A DNA stretch of 64,000 bases from G958296245 sp963664035 (GTDB lineage: Bacteria > Chloroflexota > Dehalococcoidia > Lucifugimonadales > G958296245): contig OY760867.2 of the NCBI GenBank assembly GCA_963664035.2, positions 372,001-436,000 on the forward strand, given 5' to 3'. This document shows positions 33,379 through 41,738 of this stretch, piece after piece. Below the pieces are notes generated by a model. The model was not told the origin of the DNA. It saw only the letters and a program-made list of their open reading frames with translations, and did not search any database. The stretch's first letter is position 1; every line of letters begins with the position of its first letter. A program made the translations under genes and the position numbers.

Positions 33379-34089
33379 ATGAGCAACAAGACGTTCGTAG
33401 GAGTCCTCGTAGCGGTCCTCGTCGTGGGGGCCGCTATCGGCGGGGCGTTCTTCACGGGGCTGACCGTCGGCAAGGGCCAGCAGACCGACACGCCGGTCGT
33501 CACCCTGACCGCCCCGCCTGGCTCGCAGGCCAACCCCTCGGCGAGCGGCGCGGGAGCCGCGGCCGTCGTCCTCCCGTCGGGCCAGCAGGTCCAGGGGACG
33601 GTCTTCGAAAGTAGCGAAATACGAGTCGAGGGCCTCGATGGCAGCCCCGAGGAGGTGGCCGCCCAGATCCGCCAGCAGCTCAGGGAGCAGCTCGGCGGCG
33701 GCGGCGGGGGCGGCGGCCTGTTTGGCGGAGGCGCCGGGTTCGGTCTGCAGGCCGGGACTATCGAGTCGGTGGACGGCAGCACCATAACCCTGAACACCCA
33801 GCAGGGGCCGCTGGAGGTCTCCGTGGGCGACGAGACGAATATCCAGATGACCAGCGAGGTCCCCCTGAGCGACCTGGAGACGGGGATGACGGTCACCGTC
33901 ACCGGACAGAGAGGCGAGGACGGAAACTTCACAGCCGACAACGTAGTGGTCGTGCCCGAGGGCGCCGAAGGTCTCCCGTTCGGCGGCTTCCGCCCCGGCA
34001 GGGGCGGCTTCGGCGGCGGTGGCTTTGGTGGGGGAGGTCTCGGTGGTGGAGGCGGCGGTGTGGGCGGCGGCCAGCGGGGCGGCCCGTAG
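33379..34089 (+). CDS. Exported glycine-rich protein with DUF5666-like domain
   Basis: 236 residues: a signal anchor (FVGVLVAVLVVGAAIGGAFF), a low-complexity region, a small beta domain (about 125-195: AGTIESVDGSTITLNTQQ, then ETGMTVTVTGQRGEDGNFTADNVVVVP) resembling DUF5666/OB-like exported domains, and a Gly/Phe-rich C-terminal tail. The adaptor two genes earlier also ends in a Gly-rich Arg-containing tail, so the two may share a localisation or interaction mode. It follows the permease by 37 bp and is likely part of the same operon. Function unknown. Confidence 0.7.
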   Translation: MSNKTFVGVLVAVLVVGAAIGGAFFTGLTVGKGQQTDTPVVTLTAPPGSQANPSASGAGAAAVVLPSGQQVQGTVFESSEIRVEGLDGSPEEVAAQIRQQLREQLGGGGGGGGLFGGGAGFGLQAGTIESVDGSTITLNTQQGPLEVSVGDETNIQMTSEVPLSDLETGMTVTVTGQRGEDGNFTADNVVVVPEGAEGLPFGGFRPGRGGFGGGGFGGGGLGGGGGGVGGGQRGGP

Positions 34090-34191
34090 CTTCCACACCG
34101 CAATCCTCTTCCATGAGGTGAAGTACACAGAGGGGGCTGGCAACTGCCGGCTCCCTTCGTGTTATCCTAGCCCCGCCCACCGAATCATGCG

Positions 34192-35631
34192 ATGGACAGG
34201 CCAAACGTCCTGCTAATCTGCGTCGAGCACTGGTCGGGGCGGCTGATGAGCGCCCTGGGCCATCCCGTCGTGATGACCCCCACCCTCGACAGCCTCGCCG
34301 CCAACGGCGTGCTGTTCACCAACGCCTACAGCACGACGCCCGTCTGCATACCGGCCCGCCGCGAGCTGATGACAGGGACATTCTCCCGCACCCACGGGAC
34401 CCGCTCCTTCGACCAGGCGCTGACGATGGACGGCAGGCCCACGCTGCCCCAGGTCTTCCGAGACGCCGGATACCAAGCGTACGCCGTCGGCAAGCTGCAC
34501 GTCCAGCCGCAGAGGGCCCGCATCGGCTTCGACGACGTGATGCTCGACGAGGCCGCCAAGGGGCGCCGACACGACCCCGACGACTACGAGATGTTCCTGA
34601 CCGCCGAGGGCTACCACGGCCAGCAGCTCACCCACGGCTCCGGCAACGACTACTTCACCAGGACGTGGCACCTCCCGGAGCGCACCCACCCCGCCAACTG
34701 GACGGCGCGCGAGACGTGCCGCTACATCGTCCGGCGCGACCCGTCACGGCCCGCCTTCTGGTACACGTCGTTCGTGCCGCCGCACCCGCCCCTAACGCCA
34801 CCGCAGGCGTACGTGGACCTGTACCGCGACGTGGACGTGGGCGACCCCTTCGTCGGCGGCTGGGCCGAGGACCCCGAAGCGATGCCCTACGCCTACAGGG
34901 CGAAGCAGCACAACGCCGCGCGACGCTCGTACCCGGAGCGGATGCTGCGCGACGCGCGGCGGGCCTACTACGCCCAGTGTACGCACGTCGACCACCAGAT
35001 CAGGCTGGTCATCGGCACGCTGCGCGAAGAGGGGCTGCTCGACAATACCGTCATCATGCTCACCGCCGACCACGGCGACATGATGGGCAACCACCACCAC
35101 TACGGCAAGGCCGTCTTCTACGAGGACTCCGCCAAAGTGCCGATGCTGCTGGTCCCGACCGCGGGCGACACGCGCGTCGGCGCTGGCCGGCTGGACGGAC
35201 GCCTCGCGGCGCTGGCGGACGTCATGCCCACGCTGCTCGACCTGTGCGGCATACCCGCGCCCGAGGGCGTCGAGGGGCTGTCCCTCGCTGGCGAGGAGCG
35301 CCGCTCCTTCCTGTACGGCGAGCTGTACGACGACCACTCCGCGACCAGGATGGCCCACGACGGCCGCCACAAGCTCGTCTACTACCCGGTGGGCAACCGC
35401 GCACAGCTATTCGACCTCGCCGAAGACCCCGACGAGATGCGCGACGTATCGGACGACCCCGCCTACGCCGCCGTGCGCGAGGCGCTGACCGAGCGGCTCA
35501 TCGCCCAAGTGTACGGCGGCGACGAGCGCTGGCTGCGCGGCGGCCGCCTCGTCGGCGAGCCGGAACCCGAAGACGCCGACCCTCCCCCTGACCGCAACCT
35601 CCGCGCCCAATACGGCTGGCGCTTCACCTAG
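34192..35631 (+). CDS. Sulfatase family enzyme (type I, Cys-type)
   Basis: 479 residues of the alkaline-phosphatase-like sulfatase family. The active-site motif C-x-P-x-R is at 52-56 (CIPAR), so Cys52 should be converted to formylglycine. Metal ligands are seen in RPNVLLICVEHW and again in LTADHGDMMGNHHHYGKAVFYEDS. No signal peptide is present, which suggests a cytoplasmic enzyme acting on imported sulfate esters, or a phosphonate monoester hydrolase-type relative. No formylglycine-generating enzyme is in the window. Confidence 0.9.
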   Translation: MDRPNVLLICVEHWSGRLMSALGHPVVMTPTLDSLAANGVLFTNAYSTTPVCIPARRELMTGTFSRTHGTRSFDQALTMDGRPTLPQVFRDAGYQAYAVGKLHVQPQRARIGFDDVMLDEAAKGRRHDPDDYEMFLTAEGYHGQQLTHGSGNDYFTRTWHLPERTHPANWTARETCRYIVRRDPSRPAFWYTSFVPPHPPLTPPQAYVDLYRDVDVGDPFVGGWAEDPEAMPYAYRAKQHNAARRSYPERMLRDARRAYYAQCTHVDHQIRLVIGTLREEGLLDNTVIMLTADHGDMMGNHHHYGKAVFYEDSAKVPMLLVPTAGDTRVGAGRLDGRLAALADVMPTLLDLCGIPAPEGVEGLSLAGEERRSFLYGELYDDHSATRMAHDGRHKLVYYPVGNRAQLFDLAEDPDEMRDVSDDPAYAAVREALTERLIAQVYGGDERWLRGGRLVGEPEPEDADPPPDRNLRAQYGWRFT

Positions 35632-35654
35632 CGCCGCTGGGAACAGCAGCAAGA

Positions 35655-37547
35655 GGATCCCCAGATCCACCACCTAGCGTTATTGGTGTGGACTTTGCGG
35701 TTCTACAGGGACATGTTCGTCGTTGCCTCGGCGTCACATATGCTCAGATTGGGCCGTAGGGAGGGGTTTGGACGACGTTTTGAGGGTATTGGGGCGGCCT
35801 GATACCAAGCGGCGGCTCTGTTGAGTCCAAGGAAGGCATGGCCCGGCCAGACGACACCGCTGAGTCGCCTTCAACCGATGGGCCCTCTCCCCCTACCGGG
35901 TCGCCTATGCCGTTTACGGCTCGGCAGCCAGCGCCGATAGCCTCTGCCGCGCTCTGAGCACCAACTCGTATGAGGGGTGTCCACGCGCCAGGCGGATGAT
36001 CAGCCTTCGAGCGTGCCATATGACCCGGCCAGCAAGGGCGATCAGGTTGAAGCGGACCGCTTTCAGACGCTTGCTCACCCACTGTCCGCCCAACACCAGC
36101 CGCTTCATCGCCGAGTTCAGATTGAAGGCCAGCACCACTATGGCCCACCATGCCGCGTTGGCTCCGAACAGGCCCGAAGGGAGCCTGCCGCCCGCAAGGT
36201 CCTCCTTCAACACGCCGTGTACCTCCTCACCCTTGCCGCATCTCTGCCTCGACCACCCGATCACCTCGTCTCCCGGTAGGTCTCGGTTGGTCACCAGCCC
36301 GAAGACCTTGTGCCAACCCCGACCGGGCAACTCCATCGCAGGGAATGGAAGCTCTAGCTGGCTGTCCATCCCAGGCAGAGGCTGCTCGTTCAACCGCTCC
36401 CTGATGGCTATGAACCGATACTCAGGGCTGTTCTTCGAGTGCCCTATCCAGTTGGGCACGAAGTTGACCTCAGCCCACTGTTGGCCCGTATCCACCCTAT
36501 GCTCGCCCACCTTCCGGTACAGCGGCTGCCACTGCCGCTCGGGAACCGCCGACACCGCACGGCGGAACTCCGCCGTCACGTCAACACCCACCGCAAACTC
36601 GATCACCCCGAACCGCTCGTTCCTTCCCTCGGCGCAGTATCGCAGCAACTCCTGCTCGTACCCCGCCGTATCAGACCTCAGCATCACCCTCTCGACGCTG
36701 TAATGCAGTTGCTCCAGTGCTTCGGTCAGCACGCGCAACTGCTGATGGCCCGCAGGCACGTTGCCGTCTCGGAACTCCGAATGAACGATCAGGTCGTCCT
36801 CTGAACAGTAGATCGTCAGCGGCTGGTACGCCCTGTATTTCCTGTAGCTGAAGAGCGCCTCCTGCTTGTGCGTCTCCACCAGGGTCGCGTCCATGTCCAG
36901 AGTCGCCACGGTGTGAGGCGAACGGCTCTGAACGAAGCCCACCATCTCGGCGTTGACCTCCCAGAGACCGCGCAGCGCCTGGTTGGGCGTAGGGATGAAT
37001 GCCCGGTGAGCTTGCCGCCGAGACTCCTCGTCTGCGTCGTTGAATCCCGACAGGTACCGGAACACCGCAGACTCCGACGGTACGGTCCGACGCCGCTCCA
37101 CACGCCATCTCTGGCCCAACGCTACGCGCTCCCTGCGACCCATCCCGACCATCTCCGTCTCTCGAAGCACCCGGCAGAACCCCTCGTCCTTCTCAAGGAC
37201 ATCCAGATCGGACACCGACTCGCCGCCCGCAAGGTTCAGCAGTATCAGCGAGGTGACTATCTGGCTGTCCGTCCAGCCCTGACCGCCTCTACGCAACCCC
37301 ACGCAGCGCTCTATCGATGACTTCAACCCGCACACCTGTATCAACTCCAGGTACGTCGGTAGGCCCGACAGCGCCGTCATACCCGTCGTGCTCTTCTCCC
37401 CGGCATACTGGAACGGCAGGGTGACTTGCTTCATAATAGATGCACCTCGTTGGTGATGGCTTTGCCTGTGCAGCAACCATCTTAGCCCGCTTCAACACGG
37501 GCGCCAACGAGGTCTCTCTTTTACCTAGGTGGGGAATCGGGGTCTCC
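35655..37547. mobile_element. IS1380-family insertion sequence
   Basis: Limits are set by an imperfect terminal inverted repeat: left GGATCCCCAGATCCACCACC (35655 onward), right, read inverted from 37547, GGAGACCCCGATTCCCCACC; 18 of 23 positions match. A transposase of 506 residues lies between them. 236 bp between the left repeat and the transposase stop hold nothing else I can identify. No clear target duplication is seen at the flanks, so the exact ends may be off by a few bases or the flanks have diverged. Confidence 0.75.
35914..37434 (-). CDS. IS1380-family transposase
   Basis: 506 residues from the ATG giving MKQVTLPFQYAGEKSTTG. It carries the DDE catalytic residues of the family: first Asp in VATLDMDATLVETHKQEA, second in MLRSDTAGYEQELLRYC, and Glu in GKGEEVHGVLKEDLAGGRLP followed by the typical GLFGANAAWW. 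The open frame is uninterrupted, so the element may still be active. It lies between a sulfatase gene and a toxin/antitoxin operon, and marks the left boundary of the accessory region. Confidence 0.93.
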   Translation of the reverse strand: MKQVTLPFQYAGEKSTTGMTALSGLPTYLELIQVCGLKSSIERCVGLRRGGQGWTDSQIVTSLILLNLAGGESVSDLDVLEKDEGFCRVLRETEMVGMGRRERVALGQRWRVERRRTVPSESAVFRYLSGFNDADEESRRQAHRAFIPTPNQALRGLWEVNAEMVGFVQSRSPHTVATLDMDATLVETHKQEALFSYRKYRAYQPLTIYCSEDDLIVHSEFRDGNVPAGHQQLRVLTEALEQLHYSVERVMLRSDTAGYEQELLRYCAEGRNERFGVIEFAVGVDVTAEFRRAVSAVPERQWQPLYRKVGEHRVDTGQQWAEVNFVPNWIGHSKNSPEYRFIAIRERLNEQPLPGMDSQLELPFPAMELPGRGWHKVFGLVTNRDLPGDEVIGWSRQRCGKGEEVHGVLKEDLAGGRLPSGLFGANAAWWAIVVLAFNLNSAMKRLVLGGQWVSKRLKAVRFNLIALAGRVIWHARRLIIRLARGHPSYELVLRARQRLSALAAEP

Positions 37548-37559
37548 GGGCTAGACAGA

Positions 37560-37579
37560 TTGTAAACCGTAGTTTACAA
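37560..37579. promoter_or_regulatory. Operator palindrome of the toxin/antitoxin operon
   Basis: TTGTAAACCGTAGTTTACAA is an inverted repeat with perfect 8-bp arms (TTGTAAAC / GTTTACAA) and a 4-bp centre, 7 bp upstream of the toxin start. The downstream helix-turn-helix antitoxin is the natural ligand, giving autorepression. It begins 12 bp outside the IS1380 element end. Confidence 0.75.
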
Positions 37580-37586
37580 TTCTAAC

Positions 37587-37886
37587 GTGGTCACCATTGT
37601 CGAGAGCGCCACTTTCAAGCGGTGGGTTCGCAGCCTGCGGGACCGGCGCGCTGTAGCTCGTATCAACTCGCGACTGCGGAGCGTTTCCCTAGGGAACTTC
37701 GGCGACACGAGGACTGTAGGCGACGGGATTCTTGAGATGCGTATCCACTACGGACCCGGCTATAGACTTTACTTCATCCGCGAGAGCAATGCGGTCGTTG
37801 TCCTTCTTTGCGGCGGCGACAAGGGCAGCCAACGACTCGACGTCGCAAACGCCAAGCGACTGGCGGTGGAATGGAGGCACTCATGA
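37587..37886 (+). CDS. RelE/ParE-family toxin (addiction-module killer protein)
   Basis: 99 residues: TFKRWVRSLRDRRAVARINSRLRSVSLGNFGDTRTVGDGILEMRIHYGPGYRLYFIRESNAVVVLLCGGDKGSQ fits the addiction-module killer branch of the RelE fold, with the conserved GYRLYF and LLCGGDK segments. Such toxins cleave ribosome-bound mRNA or act on gyrase; which one cannot be told here. Start is the GTG after the operator palindrome. Its stop overlaps the antitoxin ATG in an ATGA junction, in toxin-first order. Confidence 0.9.
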   Translation: MVTIVESATFKRWVRSLRDRRAVARINSRLRSVSLGNFGDTRTVGDGILEMRIHYGPGYRLYFIRESNAVVVLLCGGDKGSQRLDVANAKRLAVEWRHS

Positions 37887-38170
37887 GTGAGCCGTTCACG
37901 AAGTGGGAGATTACCGACCACCTGCGCACCAAGGAGGATGCGTGCCTATACCTGGAAGCGTGCGCGGAGGATGACCCTGGAGACGGGAGCCTAGTACGCG
38001 CCGCGCTCAGCGACATCGCGCGAGCTCAGAATATGAGCCGCCTGGCCCGCGAAGTCGGTATGACGCGCGAGGGACTCTACAAGGCGCTCTCCGACAAAGG
38101 CAACCCCACCTTCGCCACCGTAATGCGAATCACCAAGGCATTGGGGATGCAGCTACGGATCACCCCATAG
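37883..38170 (+). CDS. Helix-turn-helix antitoxin of addiction module
   Basis: 95 residues. The start is placed at the ATG overlapping the toxin stop. The sequence WEITDHLRTKEDACLYLEAC, then LAREVGMTREGLYKALSDKGNPTFATVMRITKALGM, is the putative addiction-module antidote family with an XRE-like DNA-binding domain. It should neutralise the adjacent toxin and repress the operon at the 37560-37579 palindrome. Confidence 0.9.
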   Translation: MSEPFTKWEITDHLRTKEDACLYLEACAEDDPGDGSLVRAALSDIARAQNMSRLAREVGMTREGLYKALSDKGNPTFATVMRITKALGMQLRITP

Positions 38171-38231
38171 CAATCGCCCAGACACATCCCCGCCCAGTAC
38201 GTCCGGCGCTTTACTTAGCCCGCGGCGCCTG

Positions 38232-38699
38232 TTATCGGATCCGGCACAGGTCCCTTCGGGCAAGGTGCCGCTTGTGGGTGGATGTTAGATTCTTGCTCTT
38301 GAGCGTCGAGTAGACGTATCCCTCGGGATGAATCAATCGACGATCCTTGAAATCCTGCTGAAGGTTCCTATCGTTCGAATACAACAAGCGGGCGCCGCTG
38401 ACCTGGGCCAGCGCGAGGACGTGCGGGTCATCGGAACGGCACATACCCTCCCGAATGAGTTGCCCTGTCCTCTCGTTGACCTTCCCCTCGTCCACCATTC
38501 GCATCTTACCGGCAAGCACCGCCGCCCTTGCCCAGTCTCTAAAGCCGGGCGAGCTCGATTCAAGCTCGTCGTACAGTTTGCCGCCGGCCACCAGCCGGCC
38601 ACTGCCCTTGTTGACCCAATTGAAGAATCTCTCTCCGGCGGGCTGTGGACTGGAGCCGAACACTTCGCCGGCGACGTTCGCGTCAATGATCGCGCACAT
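38232..38699 (-). CDS. PIN-domain nuclease-like protein, partner of AAA ATPase
   Basis: 155 residues from the ATG giving MCAIIDANVAGEVF. PIN folds are metal-dependent RNases; the acidic residues expected are D7 (IIDAN), the glutamate in LYDELESS and the aspartates in SDDPHVLALAQVSGARLLYSNDRNLQQDF. It starts 8 bp after the stop of an AAA-family ATPase gene, so the two are cotranscribed. The pair looks like a sensor ATPase with a nuclease effector. No VapB-type antitoxin gene is adjacent, so simple VapC is less likely. Confidence 0.75.
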   Translation of the reverse strand: MCAIIDANVAGEVFGSSPQPAGERFFNWVNKGSGRLVAGGKLYDELESSSPGFRDWARAAVLAGKMRMVDEGKVNERTGQLIREGMCRSDDPHVLALAQVSGARLLYSNDRNLQQDFKDRRLIHPEGYVYSTLKSKNLTSTHKRHLARRDLCRIR

Positions 38700-38706
38700 C
38701 CTCCGG

Positions 38707-40041
38707 CTACCGCCTCCACAGAGACCTTGCCGTCTCTTCCATGAAGAAGCTGCGGTAGCCATCCGGTGCGCCCACTATGTTGCCGTCCTCGTCGATTCGG
38801 AGTGAGTGAATGTTGACGTCCAAGTCGCCGCGCTCGAAGTAGAGGATGGAGACGTCATCGGGTTTCAAGTCCGTTCTCCCGTCGCGTACGTCCATACGCA
38901 CCCGGTCGATCAGGTGATCGCTGTGGGTCTCCACAACAAACTGGCGCTCCGGGCAGGCGACATGGCAGAACATGCTTCCCAGGGCGGCCTGCGCACTGGG
39001 GTGAAGGTGGACCTCCGGCTGCTGCAACAGGAACTGAGGGGGAGCGTCCTCGCGCAGCATCTCGGTTATGACCGGCAACGCTTGGCTGACGCCGTACCCC
39101 ACGTCGATCAGATTGCGCCAGGGGCCCTTACGCTTGCCCCCGGACTTCCTGACCTGTACTTGGAATGGCTCGCTGCCCCTCTTGCCCAACCTCCTGATGG
39201 AGATCTCATCGAATAGGCCGGCGTCCTTTCCAAAGTCCTCAAGTCCCTTTTTGAGGGCAGCCCACGCCTCCTTGCCTCCGGAAGACACTTCTGCTAGATA
39301 CATGGGAAAGTAGTCGCCTTCCGGGTCCGGCGTCGGCCTCGCAGGATCGTATGTCCGGCGCGGCTTGGAGCGGACCGGGGCGCTTGCGAATGGTCTATCG
39401 TGATGAATTTCCATATAGGAGTCAGTTAGTTCGGACAATCCTTCAAGATCCTTTTGGCTAATTGCCGGAGCGTCTTGCAATGGGACAAAGTCCATTCCCT
39501 TCTCGCTTCTTGGATTCACTAGAAAATAGTAAGGGATGATCATGAGGTGTCGTTCCAGCCTGAACGGGAAATCTTCATCAGACACATTCCCCTCCCATGT
39601 GCCCCTGGTGGTTCCTACTCGGAGTGTGTAAGCATCGCCTACCTCTACGACCATATCGACCCACGTCTTACCACGAGAAAGACGCCACCTTCTGCCTATA
39701 GGGGCAGGGGCAGTACCACTTTCCCCAAAAGTAAACTTGAAGCTACTAGCATGGGTTCTACTGCCCTTTGACTTGACGCTGAATCCCGCTTCGAACGTAT
39801 CCGCCCTGCCACCCCTGGCTCCCCTATGGTGTGCGATCTCATCGAAGCTCCCCAAGTCGTAAGGCTCCTCCTTGAAGTCCGGGTTCCGAAAGCTATAGGC
39901 GATATCAGAGAGCGCCCGAACCATGGCCAAGAACGAAGTCTTGCCGGTGCTGTTCTCGCCGACGAGCAGGGTAAGGGGCGCAAGGCGGGCCGTCTGCTCC
40001 TCGCGGAAGCAACGGAAGTTCTTGAGTGTGATCTCGTCCAT
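38707..40041 (-). CDS. AAA-family ATPase (OLD/AAA15/DUF3696-like)
   Basis: 444 residues. ITLKNFRCFREEQTARLAPLTLLVGENSTGKTSFL gives the ABC-type Walker A (28-36). The C-terminal half has QFLLQQPEVHLHPSAQAALG (Walker B with the following glutamate) and FVVETHSDHLIDRVR (switch His), the arrangement of SMC-like/OLD-family ATPases such as those with DUF3696. There is no TOPRIM nuclease domain, so the effector is probably the downstream PIN protein. The middle of the gene (about 39400-39750) is AT-richer than the surroundings, suggesting horizontal acquisition. Confidence 0.8.
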   Translation of the reverse strand: MDEITLKNFRCFREEQTARLAPLTLLVGENSTGKTSFLAMVRALSDIAYSFRNPDFKEEPYDLGSFDEIAHHRGARGGRADTFEAGFSVKSKGSRTHASSFKFTFGESGTAPAPIGRRWRLSRGKTWVDMVVEVGDAYTLRVGTTRGTWEGNVSDEDFPFRLERHLMIIPYYFLVNPRSEKGMDFVPLQDAPAISQKDLEGLSELTDSYMEIHHDRPFASAPVRSKPRRTYDPARPTPDPEGDYFPMYLAEVSSGGKEAWAALKKGLEDFGKDAGLFDEISIRRLGKRGSEPFQVQVRKSGGKRKGPWRNLIDVGYGVSQALPVITEMLREDAPPQFLLQQPEVHLHPSAQAALGSMFCHVACPERQFVVETHSDHLIDRVRMDVRDGRTDLKPDDVSILYFERGDLDVNIHSLRIDEDGNIVGAPDGYRSFFMEETARSLWRR

Positions 40042-40083
40042 GGCAGTGGCCTCCTCTGCCTGGGCAGTACGGCTGGCGCTTAC

Positions 40084-41037
40084 CTAGCCCGCGGCTGCCG
40101 CCTGCCCGGCGTCGGGCACGGGCCAGCCGAACCCCACGACCAGATCCCGCAGCTCCGCCGTCTCGCGCTCGTCCAGGGGCGCCGCCGGCGGGCGTGGCAG
40201 ACCGATGGGCCGGCCCATGATCGCCATGACCGCCTTCGCGCCGCCGACGTTGCCCGACTTCTTCTTCGTCCGCCCGCCGAACGCGCGCAGCTTCGGAACC
40301 ACGGAGTCGAAGAGCCGCTCCGCCTCGTCGTACCGGCCAGCCTCCATCAGCTCCCAGACGCGCAGGTCGTGGAACGGGTAGACGCCCAGCTCGTTCTGGA
40401 CGTAGCCGCGCCCGCCCATCTTGTGGTTGAGCACCGGCGACACCGTGTTGTCGATGATGTTGAATGTGTCCTTCAGGTCGAAGATGTCCGGGTAGACGCA
40501 CCCCTCCGGCGGGCTCCACTTGATGGCCGCGATGTGCTCGAAGTCGACCATCTTCCTGAAGGTCTCCGGGTATATGGAGCCGTACGGCCACCACGGCGTG
40601 TTGTAGATCATCACGCCGATGTCGATGGCGTTGGAGATCGCCTCGTAGTGGCGCAGGTGGTCGTCCTGGTCCGGGGCGTTGAATATCGGAGGCGATATCT
40701 GCATCCCTATCGCCCCGAGGTCCTGCGCCCTCTTGGCGTCCTCGACGGCGCGCACCGTGTCCTTGTGGTGGATGGCGCCCATTATCGCCGCCTTGCCCTT
40801 GGCCGCCTGCACCGCCGTGCGGATGAGCGCCGGCGCCTCCCAGTCCCTCAGCTTGTCGCCCTCGCCCGCCTGCGCCGCGATCTTGATGACGCACTTGCCC
40901 GCGACCGCCCCGGACTCGACCCACCACTCGGTCAGGTCCGCCATCAGGCCGAAGTCGACCTCGAAATCGTCGTCGAACGGCGTAGGCACCGGCGCCACCG
41001 GCCCCACGATCAGCTTCTTCAACTCGTCCCTGTTCAT
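40084..41037 (-). CDS. Dihydrodipicolinate synthase/N-acetylneuraminate lyase family protein
   Basis: 317-residue TIM-barrel aldolase. Lys173 in AAIKWS should form the Schiff base and Tyr145 in MIYNTP is the conserved catalytic tyrosine. The GxT/S-G-E substrate loop of true DapA is not obvious (the segment reads GKCVIKIAAQAGEGDK), and the C-terminus is longer, so I expect another 2-keto-acid aldolase or dehydratase rather than lysine biosynthesis. It lies between unrelated accessory genes; the 4-bp overlap with the RelE-like gene upstream is probably incidental. Confidence 0.85.
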   Translation of the reverse strand: MNRDELKKLIVGPVAPVPTPFDDDFEVDFGLMADLTEWWVESGAVAGKCVIKIAAQAGEGDKLRDWEAPALIRTAVQAAKGKAAIMGAIHHKDTVRAVEDAKRAQDLGAIGMQISPPIFNAPDQDDHLRHYEAISNAIDIGVMIYNTPWWPYGSIYPETFRKMVDFEHIAAIKWSPPEGCVYPDIFDLKDTFNIIDNTVSPVLNHKMGGRGYVQNELGVYPFHDLRVWELMEAGRYDEAERLFDSVVPKLRAFGGRTKKKSGNVGGAKAVMAIMGRPIGLPRPPAAPLDERETAELRDLVVGFGWPVPDAGQAAAAG

Positions 41038-41312
41038 GTCGTCCTCCTTGAGGTCATGGTTGTTACCATCCTATCGTAATCGGCATGACCGCCAATCCAC
41101 ACCCAGATGAAGTCGTCACCGTCCTCGACGGCTAGAGCACAATAGGAAAGCCCGACACGGACTGACCAGAATCTGCCAGCCTTCTTGAATCGGAGTGAGG
41201 CGTGTCTTGGATTCTCCTTGAGACGCTCGAAATTACGTCTCGCAACTCTCTGGGTCGCTTCCGGAAGGCGTTCGAAGCGCGACCGGAAGCCTGGCGTCGT
41301 CCGATGCGCTAT
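41034..41312 (-). CDS. RelE-family toxin, start codon unusual
   Basis: The RelE-type domain reads TTPGFRSRFERLPEATQRVARRNFERLKENPRHASLRFKKAGRFWSVRVGLSYCALAVEDGDDFIWVWIGGHADYDRMV, a very close fit to this toxin branch (about 92 residues as delimited). The domain should begin where the antitoxin stops, but there the sequence is ATAG: the toxin codon is ATA, not ATG. The frame stays open to 41411 without a better start in a sensible place. Either a rare ATA start, or a silenced toxin. Confidence 0.75.
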   Translation of the reverse strand: MAHRTTPGFRSRFERLPEATQRVARRNFERLKENPRHASLRFKKAGRFWSVRVGLSYCALAVEDGDDFIWVWIGGHADYDRMVTTMTSRRTT

Positions 41313-41512
41313 AGCTTTTCCAGGGTACTCCGTCGCTTGGCTTCCACAGCTTGGTCTACGAGGAAGTCCAACTTCCCGGCGTCCGAGTCCGATTCGATCT
41401 GCCGGTCCCACTCCGCCCAGTCGTATTCGTCAAGCCAGCGCCTCAACTGGGCGTAGTCGGCTTTTGGGAGGCTGACGATGGCTCGTTGAATCTCGGTTAT
41501 GCTAGACGTCAT
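41309..41512 (-). CDS. Antitoxin of the RelE-type pair
   Basis: 67 residues: MTSSITEIQRAIVSLPKADYAQLRRWLDEYDWAEWDRQIESD, then LDFLVDQAVEAKRRSTLEKL, the short addiction-module-component type that lacks a full DNA-binding domain in its C-terminal half. It precedes the toxin and overlaps its presumed first codon. The highly charged C-terminus probably wraps the toxin. Confidence 0.8.
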   Translation of the reverse strand: MTSSITEIQRAIVSLPKADYAQLRRWLDEYDWAEWDRQIESDSDAGKLDFLVDQAVEAKRRSTLEKL

Positions 41513-41738
41513 CGATCCCCCTCCAAGTCCTCAGCCAGCCGCGGGGGTGAACGCCCCCGCTGAACCAGCCTCCAACCAGTCTACACCTAGTTTCGTCCGC
41601 CGCATACCGCACGGTACCGCATTCACGCCGTCGGATGAGCGCCTTCCCCCAGCCCGGTGCGGTGCGGGGCCGCAATGGTATCATTGCATGAGTGGGCGTG
41701 GGCGCTCCCCGCCCGAAGCTACAGGAGCAAGCAACGCT

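Noticed and set aside
32094..34103. 669-codon minus-strand frame opposite the permease and Gly-rich genes
   Set aside because: Proline-rich antisense of a Gly-rich gene; no domain.
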